Positions 34,098 to 42,960 of a DNA stretch of 64,000 bases are shown one piece after another (positions within the stretch are counted from its first letter, which is position 1; the number at the start of each line of letters is the position of its first letter). A program made the translations under genes and the position numbers. A model generated the notes under the pieces. That model was not told the origin of the DNA. It saw nothing but the letters and a program-made list of their open reading frames with translations, and did not search any database. This stretch comes from CALAED01 sp036378315 (GTDB lineage Bacteria; Actinomycetota; Actinomycetes; Streptosporangiales; Streptosporangiaceae): positions 32,288 to 96,287 of the forward strand of contig DASUWU010000166.1 in NCBI GenBank assembly GCA_036378315.1, read 5' to 3'.

Positions 34098-35105
34098 TCA
34101 ACCCGTGGCGGCGGACGTGGCGGCGGACGGCCCGACACCCACGGGCTCGCCCGCCCGGTCGCGGAACCAGGCGACCGTGCGCTCCAGCCCGCGCCGCACC
34201 GAGAACGCCGGGCGCCAGCCCAGGACCGATCCGGCCAGGGAGATGTCAGGGCAGCGCCGCGACGGGTCGTCCTCCATGGCAGGGTCGAAGGCGATCGGCG
34301 AGTCCGAGCCGACGATGTCCTTGATCATCTGGGCGATGTCCAGCACCGTCAGCTCTTCCGGGTTGCCGAGGTTGACGGGACCCGGGTGGCCGCTGCGCGC
34401 CATCAGGACGATCCCTTCGATGAGGTCGTCCACGTAGCACAGCGAGCGGGTCTGCCGGCCGTCGCCGTGGACGGTGATCGGGCGGTTCGCCAGCGCCTGG
34501 CTGATGAAGTTGGGGACGATCCGGCCGTCGCCGGGGCGCATCATCGGGCCGTAGGTGTTGAAGATGCGGATGATGCCGGCGTCCACCCCGAAGACCCGCC
34601 GGTAGGCCGCCGCCGCGGCCTCGCCGAACCGCTTGCCCTCGTCGTAGACGGCGCGCGGTCCCGCGGGGTTGACGTTGCCCCAGTACGCCTCGGTCTGCGG
34701 ATGGACGGCGGGGTCCCCGTAGACCTCGCTCGTCGACGCGAGGATGATCCTGGCCCGCTTCTCCTTGGCGAGGTCGAGGACGCGCAGCGTGCCGGCGGAG
34801 CCGACCTGCAGCGACTCAAGGGGCATGCGCAGGTAGTCGACCGGGCTGGCCAGCGCCGCGAGGTGGAAGACGACGTCGACCTCCCCGGAGACCGCGACCG
34901 GGCGGGCGACGTCGCAGACGCGGAGGTGGAACGCCCCGGTCTCGCGCAGGTGCCGCACGTTCTCCGCGGCTCCCGAGCTCAGGTTGTCCAGGCAGAGGAC
35001 CTCGTACCCCAGCTCGATGAGCCTGGCGCACAGGTGCGCCCCGAGAAAGCCGGCTCCGCCGGTGACGACCGCGCGCGGCCGGCCGTTCTTCTGGATCGGT
35101 TTCAT
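34098..35105 (-). CDS. UDP-glucuronate decarboxylase (UDP-xylose synthase)
   Basis: A 335-residue extended SDR. It has GGAGFLGAHL for NAD binding, STSEVYGDP, the catalytic Tyr-x3-Lys in YDEGKR, and the family-specific FNTYGPMMRPGDGRIVPNF segment of UXS enzymes, which oxidise, decarboxylate and re-reduce UDP-glucuronate to UDP-xylose. A GGGAGG site precedes ATG 35105. Its neighbours, UDP-glucose dehydrogenase downstream and a sugar-binding lipoprotein upstream, are on the same strand. Confidence 0.93.
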   Translation of the reverse strand: MKPIQKNGRPRAVVTGGAGFLGAHLCARLIELGYEVLCLDNLSSGAAENVRHLRETGAFHLRVCDVARPVAVSGEVDVVFHLAALASPVDYLRMPLESLQVGSAGTLRVLDLAKEKRARIILASTSEVYGDPAVHPQTEAYWGNVNPAGPRAVYDEGKRFGEAAAAAYRRVFGVDAGIIRIFNTYGPMMRPGDGRIVPNFISQALANRPITVHGDGRQTRSLCYVDDLIEGIVLMARSGHPGPVNLGNPEELTVLDIAQMIKDIVGSDSPIAFDPAMEDDPSRRCPDISLAGSVLGWRPAFSVRRGLERTVAWFRDRAGEPVGVGPSAATSAATG

Positions 35106-35122
35106 GGCTTTTTCCTCCCGTT

Positions 35123-36445
35123 TCAGGAAAGGCTCAGCGCCCTGACGAACGCGTCCGGGCCGATCTTTTTCTCGAACAGCTGGTCCAGGTCGTCCAAAAT
35201 GACGTCCGCCGTCGCCGGCTCCACCGCCTGGTCCCACGAGAGCTGGAAATGCGGCGCGGTGGTGGCCAGCGAATAGACGAAGTTCAGCCAGCCGGCGGAG
35301 TCGCTGTGCGAAAGCTGGCCGGCCACGCCTTTCAGGGCGGGCACCTCGCCGTGCTGGACCAGCCAGCTCTGGTAGTTCTTGTCGGCCGCCAGCGCCTTGA
35401 GGTAGTTGACGGCCGCCTTGCGGTGCGGCGACGCCGCGCGGATGGAGTAGAAGTTGCTCGGGTTGCCGACCACGTCGAGCGGGTTGCCCTTGCCGCCGGC
35501 CACCCGCGGGAAGGGGAACCAGCCGACGTCGTTGTTCTTGACGAACCCTGGCGCCAGCTCGAGCAGCACCACGTACTCCCAGGACCCCATCAGCTCCATC
35601 GCCGCGTGCCCGCTGGACAGCATGTTCACCGGGTCGTGGTCGTCGTAGGAGACGCTGGAGAACTTCTTGCCGAAGGCGCCGGCATCGACCAGGCGCCGGA
35701 TGGTCTCGGCCGCCCGCCGGATCGCCGGGTCCCGCCAGCCGGTCGTGTCGCCCCGCTGGATGCGCCGGAAGACATCCGGACCGCCGAACCTGTCGACCAG
35801 GTACTCCATCCACATCAGCTCGGTCCACGGCTGCTTGCCGGCGAGCGCGACCGGCGTGATGCCCTTGGCCTGGAACCGCGGGATCAGGGCGAACAGGTCG
35901 TCCAGCGTCTTCGGCGGCCTGGCGCCGATGCGGGCGAACGCCTTCTTGTTGTAGAGGAACGAGACCGGCTGCATGCTGAGCATCGGGACGCCGTACGTCC
36001 GGCCGTTGAACGTCACCGCTTCGAGCGTGGAGGGCAGGTATCTGCTCTTCCAGCTCGGGTCGGCGGCCAGCTCGTCGGTGATGTCGGCGACCAGCCCCCG
36101 GTCGACGAGCGACTTCAGGTTCGCCGCGCCCCAGTTGAAGAAGAGGTCCGGAGCGCCTGGCCTGGTCAGGTCGTGCTGCAGCATCTTCTTGTACGAGTCG
36201 TTCTCGTAGATCTGCAGCGAGATCGGCGACTTCGGGTTCGCCGCGTTGAACCGGGCGAGCGAGCCGCCGTAGAGATCCTTGTGGTCGATCCCCTCCGACC
36301 AGAGCAGGAGTTTGGAGGTGGTGGCCGAGCCCTGCTCGGCCGCCGCCGGTCTGGCCTTGTTCGACTCGCCGCCGCCGCAGGCCGCGGCGGTCAGCATCAG
36401 CGCCGCGGTCGCCGCGGTGATTTTCGTCAGCCATGAGGTCCGCAT
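35123..36445 (-). CDS. Sugar-type ABC substrate-binding lipoprotein
   Basis: A 440-residue type II (MalE-like) extracellular binding protein with a lipoprotein signal and lipobox TAAAC (Cys23). It is embedded in the leftward biosynthetic operon, between UDP-xylose synthase and a membrane protein; its start overlaps the latter by 19 bp. No ABC permease accompanies it. The permease pair at 49188-51016 has its own binding protein. It may use another transporter or act as a surface sugar sensor; this is inference. Confidence 0.9.
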   Translation of the reverse strand: MRTSWLTKITAATAALMLTAAACGGGESNKARPAAAEQGSATTSKLLLWSEGIDHKDLYGGSLARFNAANPKSPISLQIYENDSYKKMLQHDLTRPGAPDLFFNWGAANLKSLVDRGLVADITDELAADPSWKSRYLPSTLEAVTFNGRTYGVPMLSMQPVSFLYNKKAFARIGARPPKTLDDLFALIPRFQAKGITPVALAGKQPWTELMWMEYLVDRFGGPDVFRRIQRGDTTGWRDPAIRRAAETIRRLVDAGAFGKKFSSVSYDDHDPVNMLSSGHAAMELMGSWEYVVLLELAPGFVKNNDVGWFPFPRVAGGKGNPLDVVGNPSNFYSIRAASPHRKAAVNYLKALAADKNYQSWLVQHGEVPALKGVAGQLSHSDSAGWLNFVYSLATTAPHFQLSWDQAVEPATADVILDDLDQLFEKKIGPDAFVRALSLS

Positions 36446-37416
36446 GGAGCGACTCCAATCCTTGGTGTTTCGTCCGGATTTCTTCCGTCTGAGCCGTTTT
36501 CGGCCGTTCGCCGGCCGAGCAGGAGCACCCCGCTCAGCGCGAGCGCCTCGGCGACGACGACGCACGCCCTGCTGGCGAGGGCGGCGGCCGCCGCCTGCGG
36601 CCACGGCAGCACCGTCGCCAGCGCCGCCGTCGCCACGAGCTCCCTGACCCCCGCCCCGTCGGGCAGGACCAGCACCGCGGTGCCCGCCGCCGTCGCCAGC
36701 GCGAAGGCGCCGACGCAGACCGGCAGCGCGGCCGCCGGCCTGGCGCCCAGCACCACGGCGATCAGCCACAGGTGCACGCCGCCGATGAGCCAGCCGGCGG
36801 TGTCCTTCCACACGGCGGCCCGCAGCCCGGCGGGCGCCGCCCGTTCCGCGACCGGGTCCCGGCGGAGCAGCCGGGCGGCCCGGTTCGCGATCGCGATGAT
36901 GAAGTCGGGCCGGCACGCCACGGCGACCGCGACCACCGGCAGCGGCGCCAGCCACAGGGCGCGCGTGCCGAGGATGTGCGGCGCCGCGAGCAGCCCCACG
37001 GTCGCGGCCGACAGCGTGACGATGACGGCGTTGAGCAGGTAGGCGGCGACCATGCGGCGCACCGGCACGCCGGCCCGCCGGCCGAGGTGGACGTTGGCGG
37101 CGGCGCCCAGCATCGGGCCAGGCACGTACGAGCCGAGCAGGGAGACGAAGAAGATGCGCGCGCCGGTGCGGAAGCCGAGCGGCGAGCCCAGGGCGGCCAG
37201 CAGGCTGCGCCAGGCGTCCATCGCGAAGAGCAGCCCCGCGGTGCTCGCGGCCACGGCCGGGACCAGGTAGAGGGGGGCGCCGGAGCGGGAGAACAGGTCG
37301 ATGGTCTCCCGCGCGTGTCCCCTCAGGACGCCGGCCATGCCGATGGCCGCCGCACCCAGGAACGCGGCCGCGAGGGCGCCGCGCACCACCCTGCCCGGCC
37401 GGGCGGCCTCGATCAT
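36427..37416 (-). CDS. Multi-span membrane protein, flippase/AglD-like (LPG synthase TM family)
   Basis: A 329-residue integral membrane protein with about eight hydrophobic helices. The segment LLGSYVPGPMLGAAANVHLGRRAG and the LPDGAGVRE stretch near the C-terminus are the pattern of the lysylphosphatidylglycerol synthase transmembrane (UPF0104) family, members of which move or modify polyprenyl- or lipid-linked compounds. In this cluster it may translocate a lipid-linked glycan. Its ATG overlaps the stop of the upstream GT4 gene (ATGA), so the two are probably made together. Confidence 0.78.
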   Translation of the reverse strand: MIEAARPGRVVRGALAAAFLGAAAIGMAGVLRGHARETIDLFSRSGAPLYLVPAVAASTAGLLFAMDAWRSLLAALGSPLGFRTGARIFFVSLLGSYVPGPMLGAAANVHLGRRAGVPVRRMVAAYLLNAVIVTLSAATVGLLAAPHILGTRALWLAPLPVVAVAVACRPDFIIAIANRAARLLRRDPVAERAAPAGLRAAVWKDTAGWLIGGVHLWLIAVVLGARPAAALPVCVGAFALATAAGTAVLVLPDGAGVRELVATAALATVLPWPQAAAAALASRACVVVAEALALSGVLLLGRRTAENGSDGRNPDETPRIGVAPCGPHG

Positions 37417-38543
37417 TTCCGTCCGACCAGCGACTCGTAGGCGTCCTGGTGGGCGTCGAGGCAGGCGTTCCCGCCCCACAGCTCGAGGGCTTTGGCCCGC
37501 CCCCGCTCGCGCTGCGCCGGCGACAGCTCGGCGAGCTCGAAGATGGCGGCGCGCAGCGCCCGCGGGTCGCGCGGCGGCACGAGGCGGCCGAACCCGGTGA
37601 CCTGGACGGGCTGCCGGCTGCCCGGCAGGTCGGTGGTGACCGAGGGAACGCCGGTCATCATGGCCTCGGCCTGGACGATGCCGAACGACTCGGAGATCGA
37701 CGGCAGCACGAACACGTCGATGGACGCGTAGAAGTCGTCGATCTCGCCGCCGCGGAGCAGGCCGAGGAAACGGATCCGCTGGTCGCCGGCCGCCTCGGCC
37801 CGCAACAGCTCGATGTTGCTGCCCCCGGCGACGTTCTCGTAGTCGCCCGCGATGAGCAGCCGGGCCTTGGGGTCGTCGATCTGGCGGAACGCCCTGATGA
37901 GGTACTCGATGCCCTTCTCCTCGTGGATGCGGCCCATGAAGCCCAGGTGCAGGCCGCTCCCGTCGCGCATCGAAGGGACGCCGCCGCCCCGGTCGACGCA
38001 GGCCGAGGCGATCGGCCGCAGCACGCGGCGGCGCAGCCGCGGCCAGATGCGTGATCCGCGCGCCTGGTCGTGGTTGTTGACGATGACCAGGTCGGCGCGC
38101 CGGATCGCCGCGCTCGCCGAGAGGTCGACCGCCCGCCGGCCGACCCCGTTGAGCAGGCCAGGCGGGACGTACGCGTCGATCTGGTACGTGGTGACCAGCG
38201 GGACCCGCCGGGTCAGCCAGGCGATCGGGGCCGCCTCGGGCATCGGCAGGTGCATGTGCAGCAGCCGGGACCTGCGGGCCAGCCGGACCGCCAGCCACGG
38301 CAGGCCCGGGGTGATGAGGCCGCGCCCCGCCCGCCCGTACACCGGGGCGCGGAACACGTGCACCCCGTTCATCAGCTCATGCCGCGGCAGCGAGCCGTCG
38401 TGGCGCGCGCACGCCACCGCCACCCGCCAGCCGCGCCCGGCCAGCCCTTCGGCCACGATGCGGGCCGTTTCCGTGAGGCCGCTGACGTACGGCGCGTAAA
38501 GGTCCAGGGCCATGGTCACGTCGAAATTGCCGATTTTTCGCAT
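37413..38543 (-). CDS. Glycosyltransferase family 4
   Basis: A 376-residue retaining GT-B glycosyltransferase. The C-terminal donor-binding half has FMGRIHEEKGIEYLI, then the E-x7-E motif (ESFGIVQAEAM) that holds the nucleotide-sugar. The N-terminal half binds the acceptor. No signal peptide; probably peripheral on the inner membrane face. An AAGGAG site precedes ATG 38543. Donor is unknown; UDP-xylose or UDP-glucuronate made by neighbours are candidates. Confidence 0.92.
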   Translation of the reverse strand: MRKIGNFDVTMALDLYAPYVSGLTETARIVAEGLAGRGWRVAVACARHDGSLPRHELMNGVHVFRAPVYGRAGRGLITPGLPWLAVRLARRSRLLHMHLPMPEAAPIAWLTRRVPLVTTYQIDAYVPPGLLNGVGRRAVDLSASAAIRRADLVIVNNHDQARGSRIWPRLRRRVLRPIASACVDRGGGVPSMRDGSGLHLGFMGRIHEEKGIEYLIRAFRQIDDPKARLLIAGDYENVAGGSNIELLRAEAAGDQRIRFLGLLRGGEIDDFYASIDVFVLPSISESFGIVQAEAMMTGVPSVTTDLPGSRQPVQVTGFGRLVPPRDPRALRAAIFELAELSPAQRERGRAKALELWGGNACLDAHQDAYESLVGRK

Positions 38544-38609
38544 GCCTGTCTCCTTGGAATGCGGGTGACGAAATTGGGCGGCGGATTTTCAACCGGGTTC
38601 AACCGGGGT

Positions 38610-39746
38610 TCAGCCGAGCGAGATGTGCATCTCCTGGGCGAGGTGGTCGGAAAGGCCGTGATTGGCGCCGAAGCGGTAACCCGTCACTTTGACGCCGGCG
38701 GACGTGAGCGCCCAGTCGAGCCGCCACAGCCGGGGTGCGGCGAATTCGCGGGTCGGCCAGCTCGCGGAATACAGGGCGCCGCCCGGCGAGCGCGGGCGCA
38801 GGCCATGGCCGAGCCCCTCCAGGCCACCCACCCACGGCGAGTTGAAGTCGCCGGCGACGACCATCGGGTTCGGGTTGCGCGCGACGTCGGCGCGCAACCT
38901 GGAAAGCGCGGCCCGCCACTGGTCGAACTGGTGGTGCGCGATCCGGTAGAACGCGGAGCTCCAGGGGTGCCGGCTCCAATCCACCGGGGACGGCAGGTGC
39001 ACGTTGTAGAGCGACAGCACCCGCGGCCCCACCCGGACATCGACCCGCTGGACCTTGTCCCAGTCGTCGAACGCGTCCGTTCCCGGCGTCTTCCCCGCCG
39101 GCGGCGCGGAGGTCGCCACGATCGGCAGCCGGGAAATGGAGATCAGCTCCCCGTCGACGGCGATGTGATAGCCGGGAAAGGCCGCGCGGATCAACGGCAG
39201 CGCGTCGATCCTGATCGGCTCGCCGCCGATCCCCGCGTTCCCGGCCCGGCCGGCGGCGGTCTGACCCGAGTCGATCGGGCGGTCCGTCCAGTAGATGTAC
39301 TCCTGCAGCAGGTACACGTCGGCGTGCTGGGCCCGCAGAAAGGCGTAGAACCTGCCGGTGTCGTCGGTCATGTCCCAGTACTCGGTGTTCCAGGCGAAGA
39401 CCTTCAGCCCGCCCGCGCCGTCCGCACCGTCCGCGCCGTCCGCACCGTCCGCGCCGTCCGCGGCCGCCGCCGTCGCCCAGGCGACCGGGCGGATCCCGGC
39501 GAGCACGGCGCCGGCCGCCAGCGCCGCGGCGAGCGCCGCCACCAGCGCGGCGGTGCGCCACCGCCGCGCCGGCCTGGCCAGCGGGACGAGCGCGAGCAGC
39601 AGCAGCGGGACGGCCACCAGCGTGATCGGGGGCAGCGCCGCCATGGCGAACCACGGCCACCACCGCCCGGTCAGCAGCACATGCGCCGGCAGCAGCGCCG
39701 CCCACGCGGCCGTCGCGCCGGCCAGCACCCGGCTCCTGCCGTTCAC
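38610..39746 (-). CDS. Membrane-anchored endonuclease/exonuclease/phosphatase (EEP) family protein
   Basis: A 378-residue protein. The N-terminal 100 residues contain about three transmembrane helices. A low-complexity Ala-Asp-Gly linker, encoded by a 9-bp tandem repeat, leads to an outer EEP domain with metal-site motifs NTEYWD, GDFNSP and a final SDH. EEP proteins cut phosphoesters in nucleic acids, inositides or sphingolipids. In this operon a phosphatase acting on a prenyl-phospho-sugar is a possible role. The GTG start overlaps the UbiA stop (GTGA). Its membrane module is duplicated at 48710-49096. Confidence 0.88.
   Translation of the reverse strand: MNGRSRVLAGATAAWAALLPAHVLLTGRWWPWFAMAALPPITLVAVPLLLLALVPLARPARRWRTAALVAALAAALAAGAVLAGIRPVAWATAAAADGADGADGADGADGAGGLKVFAWNTEYWDMTDDTGRFYAFLRAQHADVYLLQEYIYWTDRPIDSGQTAAGRAGNAGIGGEPIRIDALPLIRAAFPGYHIAVDGELISISRLPIVATSAPPAGKTPGTDAFDDWDKVQRVDVRVGPRVLSLYNVHLPSPVDWSRHPWSSAFYRIAHHQFDQWRAALSRLRADVARNPNPMVVAGDFNSPWVGGLEGLGHGLRPRSPGGALYSASWPTREFAAPRLWRLDWALTSAGVKVTGYRFGANHGLSDHLAQEMHISLG
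39415..39459. repeat. Five 9-bp tandem units in the EEP linker
   Basis: Units alternate GCGCCGTCC and GCACCGTCC from 39415 to 39459 (effective 18-bp period). On the coding strand they give the (Ala-Asp-Gly)n linker between membrane and catalytic domains. Confidence 0.9.
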
Positions 39747-40723
39747 AGCGCGACCGCCCGCAGCACGCCCGGGTAGTGCGCGACCGCGAGGGTCGCGCCC
39801 AGCACGAGCCCCCACAGCATGCAGGTGCCGACCATGGCGCGGTCGCGCAGCAGCACCCGCACCGGATCGCCGCCGCTGTCGTCCACGATCACGACCTGCA
39901 GGAAGCGGAACAGGGCGAGGAAGGCGAACGGCGTGGAGAACAGCATCGCGAGCTGGCTGTACGGCCCGAACGGAGCCTCCGTCCGCAGGTACGTCAGACC
40001 CGCGACGAACGTCAGGACGCAGCTGAACTGCAGCAGGTGGTTGGCGAACTCGACCGAGTAGCCGCGCAGCGCCGGGCGGTGCAGCGCCCCGCTCTGCGTC
40101 AGCTCGTTGCGCCGCTTCCCGCTGATCATCAGCAACGCCAGCGAGAACACCGTGATCAGCAGCCAGCCGGACACCTCCGTGCCGGTGGCCACATACCCCT
40201 GCACCACCCGCAGCACGAAGCCGAAGGCGATGATCCCGACATCGACCAGCGGGATGTGCTTGAGCCCGCGGCTGTAGGCCACGTTGAGCGCCATATAAAC
40301 CAGCAAGGGCCAGTACGCTCTGGTCGGGCCGGCGGCGATGACCGCGCCGAGCGCGGCCAGCAGCAGTACGCAGTAGAGATATCCGGCGCGCACCGAGATC
40401 CGGCCGGCGGCGATCGGCCGGTTCCGCTTGACCGGATGCTCCCGGTCACGGTGCCGGTCGGCGATGTCGTTGCCGATGTAGACGGCCCCGGACGCCAGCA
40501 CGAACGCGGCGACGGCGAACCCGACCCGCTCGAGCAGGCCGAGGGTCCAGGCCGGCGCGTCGAGCAGCACCAGCGGGACGGCGAGCACGCTCTTGGCGGA
40601 ATGCAGCGGCCGGACGAGCGTGATGGCGTCGGCGAGCAGGCCTGGCCGGCCGGCCCGGGTGGCGCCGGCGGGCGCGGCCGCCCGCGCAGGCCCGGGAGGC
40701 TGCGGCGATTCGAGTACTGACAT
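39743..40723 (-). CDS. UbiA-superfamily prenyltransferase, DPPR synthase-like
   Basis: A 326-residue membrane prenyltransferase with eight or nine helices. The first Asp-rich motif is NDIADRHRD (Asn85, Asp86, Asp89, Asp93), followed by HPVKRNRPIAAG; the second acidic region includes IPLVDVGIIAFGFVLR. The HPxKxxRP element and the SGKRRNE segment resemble decaprenyl-phosphate phosphoribosyltransferases, which move 5-phosphoribose to a polyprenyl phosphate. If so, it would begin a lipid-linked pentose pathway; an aromatic prenyltransferase is the alternative. Confidence 0.87.
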   Translation of the reverse strand: MSVLESPQPPGPARAAAPAGATRAGRPGLLADAITLVRPLHSAKSVLAVPLVLLDAPAWTLGLLERVGFAVAAFVLASGAVYIGNDIADRHRDREHPVKRNRPIAAGRISVRAGYLYCVLLLAALGAVIAAGPTRAYWPLLVYMALNVAYSRGLKHIPLVDVGIIAFGFVLRVVQGYVATGTEVSGWLLITVFSLALLMISGKRRNELTQSGALHRPALRGYSVEFANHLLQFSCVLTFVAGLTYLRTEAPFGPYSQLAMLFSTPFAFLALFRFLQVVIVDDSGGDPVRVLLRDRAMVGTCMLWGLVLGATLAVAHYPGVLRAVAL

Positions 40724-40742
40724 GTTCCGGGCTCCCCCGAGA

Positions 40743-41873
40743 TCAGAAGAAGAACTTGGTGAAGGACAGCGCGCCCTGCCGCCACGCGTCGCGGCTGGTC
40801 CGGCCGCTGTTCACGGCGCGGCCCCCGGCGGCGGGCGCGGCGGCGCTCCGCTGCTCGCGCCACCACGCGTACGTCCGCAGGACGGCGTCGCGGTTGGACA
40901 TCCGCGGCTGCCAGCCCAGCCGCTCCCTGGCCTTGTCGATGCTCACGTAGGAGTCCGCGAGCAGCTTGTGCAGGAGCCGGCCGTACACGGGCGACAGCCG
41001 GGTCAGTTCCATGAGCCGCAGCGCGGCCAGCGCCGGCCGCGCCGGCAGCGAGACCACCCGCTTGCCATGTCCGGCCATGTCGAGGACGGCCTGGAAGTCC
41101 TCGCGCAGCGTGCCGAACTCGGCGGCGGCGATGTTGTACGTGTCGTTCGCGACCTCGTCGGGCGCGCCGAGAACGGTCATCACCGCGTCCACGAGGTCGT
41201 CGATGCCGAGCATCTGGATGCGCATGTCGCCGCTTCCCAGGACGGGGAAGTTCCGGCCCTCCTCCGCCCATTCGAAGAGCATCGCGAACAGCCCCATGCG
41301 TCCGGGCCCGACGAACGTCTTCGGGCGGAGCATCGGTATGCACATCCCGGCCGCGCGGTAGCGTTCCGCCACCTCCTCGGCCGCCGCCTTGGCGCTGGTG
41401 TAGGGGTCGACCGGCTCCCGCGGGTGGTCCTCGGGGGTGGGGACGACGCGCGGCAGCCCGTACACGGCGGTCGAGGAGATGTAGACCACCCTGGGGACGC
41501 CGGCCCGCCGCGCGGCCGACAGCACGCTCTCCGTGCCCTCGACGATGACGGAACGGATCACCTCGGACGGGTAGCTGGGCAGCGCGGCCGCGCAGTGGAT
41601 GAGCGCCGTCGCGCCCTTGACCGCGCGCGCCAGCAGCTCGCCGTCCCGCACGTCGCCCTGGCTGTACGACAGCGCCGGGTGCGCGTCGATCTCGGGCGGG
41701 CGCAGGTCCACCCCGTGCACATCGTGGCCGTCGGCGAGGAGCCGCCTCACGAGGTACGACCCGAGCATTCCCGCGGCGCCGGTCACAACGACGCGGGCCG
41801 GCGTCCGCGGTTCGAGGTCCAGCCGCCCGGCCGTTTCCAGCCGTCCGGCCGTTTCCGTCCGTTCCTCACCCAT
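40743..41873 (-). CDS. Extended SDR NAD-dependent epimerase/dehydratase
   Basis: A 376-residue extended SDR. After a 25-residue charged N-terminus with an imperfect ETAGRL repeat comes the NAD-binding GAAGMLGSYLV. SSTAVYG and the catalytic Tyr-x3-Lys in PYTSAKAAAEE are present. Substrate unknown: nucleotide-sugar or a lipid-linked sugar. ATG 41873 has a GAGGAA site. It lies 19 bp upstream of the UbiA gene and 7 bp downstream of the GT2 gene, in the centre of the putative lipid-glycan block. Confidence 0.88.
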   Translation of the reverse strand: MGEERTETAGRLETAGRLDLEPRTPARVVVTGAAGMLGSYLVRRLLADGHDVHGVDLRPPEIDAHPALSYSQGDVRDGELLARAVKGATALIHCAAALPSYPSEVIRSVIVEGTESVLSAARRAGVPRVVYISSTAVYGLPRVVPTPEDHPREPVDPYTSAKAAAEEVAERYRAAGMCIPMLRPKTFVGPGRMGLFAMLFEWAEEGRNFPVLGSGDMRIQMLGIDDLVDAVMTVLGAPDEVANDTYNIAAAEFGTLREDFQAVLDMAGHGKRVVSLPARPALAALRLMELTRLSPVYGRLLHKLLADSYVSIDKARERLGWQPRMSNRDAVLRTYAWWREQRSAAAPAAGGRAVNSGRTSRDAWRQGALSFTKFFF

Positions 41874-41880
41874 CCGTTCC

Positions 41881-42927
41881 TCACCCTTTCCCCGAGACGG
41901 CGACGGCCCCGCCGGCGGCACGGCCGCCGCGGTACATCGCGCGGAAGCGGTGGTCGACGAGCCACCGGGCGACGCCGACGCCGGCGGCGGCGGCGATGTT
42001 CGCGTTCATGACCAGGTGGATCAGCAGGAACACCGGCAGGAACCGCCGGCCGGCCGCGCGGCTGACGAACGCGAGCAGCCCGGCGTTGACGCCGGCGAAA
42101 CCGGCGAGCAGCGCTCCGGAAAGCACCAGGAACGGCGGGAACTCGATGGCCGCGAGGGCGGAGAGCGGGATCAGCCCGGCGAGGGCGATCTCGCTCGGCC
42201 GGTGTGCCATCTCCCGGGTTTTGGTGGGCGTACTGCGGTCAAGGAACAGCGGAACCAGCGACGACGCGCGCCGGTAGTTCTTGCGCAGCAGCGGCAGCAG
42301 CCGGTCATCGTCGTCGTGGCGGCCGCTGATCTCGGTCGTCAGCAGCACCGGGTGCCGCAGGCTCATCCGGAACCCGTACTCGGTGTCTTCGTTGTTGTTC
42401 GCCCTGAGGCTCTCGTCGAAGCCGCCGATGTCCTCCACGGTGGAACGCCGCAGGGCGCCGAGCGAGAAGTAGCCGGCGCGCACGATGCCGGCGTTGCGCC
42501 GCCGCCAATAGTGCGCGTGCAGGCTCTGGTAGCGCTCGATGACGCCGTCGTCGAACAGCGGCGTCGTCGCGTAGATGCCCGAAGCCCCGGAGTATTCGGG
42601 GTGCTCGCGCAGGATGCGCACGGCGGTCTCGACGGCGTCGGGGGCCAGCGCGACGTCGGCGTCGAGAAAGAACAGGATGCCGCCGCGGCTCGCCTCGATC
42701 CCGCGGTTGCGGGCGGCGGCGGGACCGCGGTTGTCCGGCAGCTCGATCAGGGTGCAGGCGTGGCTCTTCGCGATGTCCGCCGAGCCGTCGGTGCTCGCGT
42801 CGTCGACCACGATGACTTCGAGGCACCTATAGGTCTGCTCGTGGACGGAGTCGAGGCAGGCGGCGAGCGTCTTCGCGCCGTTGTAGTTGGGAATGATGAC
42901 GGAGACGAGTTCGGTTTCCGATACCAT
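41881..42927 (-). CDS. Glycosyltransferase family 2, membrane-attached
   Basis: A 348-residue inverting GT-A enzyme. The N-terminal catalytic domain begins SVIIPNYNGAKTL, has VVDDAS for nucleotide binding and FLDADV as the metal-binding DxD equivalent, and NNNEDTEYGFR as the acceptor/base region. Three hydrophobic helices at the C-terminus (about 240-310) suggest membrane attachment, as in polyprenyl-phosphate glycosyltransferases. A GAGGAG site precedes ATG 42927. It follows the aminotransferase gene by 33 bp. Confidence 0.92.
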   Translation of the reverse strand: MVSETELVSVIIPNYNGAKTLAACLDSVHEQTYRCLEVIVVDDASTDGSADIAKSHACTLIELPDNRGPAAARNRGIEASRGGILFFLDADVALAPDAVETAVRILREHPEYSGASGIYATTPLFDDGVIERYQSLHAHYWRRRNAGIVRAGYFSLGALRRSTVEDIGGFDESLRANNNEDTEYGFRMSLRHPVLLTTEISGRHDDDDRLLPLLRKNYRRASSLVPLFLDRSTPTKTREMAHRPSEIALAGLIPLSALAAIEFPPFLVLSGALLAGFAGVNAGLLAFVSRAAGRRFLPVFLLIHLVMNANIAAAAGVGVARWLVDHRFRAMYRGGRAAGGAVAVSGKG

Positions 42928-42960
42928 TTTTTTCTCCTCGTACGGGCGATGGCGACCCGG

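Noticed and set aside
34098..36458. Fusion of UDP-xylose synthase with an upstream 450-residue segment
   Set aside because: The upstream segment is an out-of-frame reading of the binding-protein gene; ATG 35105 has a strong ribosome site.
39415..39459. CRISPR-like repeat
   Set aside because: Units are 9 bp, contiguous and in frame inside a coding region; no spacers.
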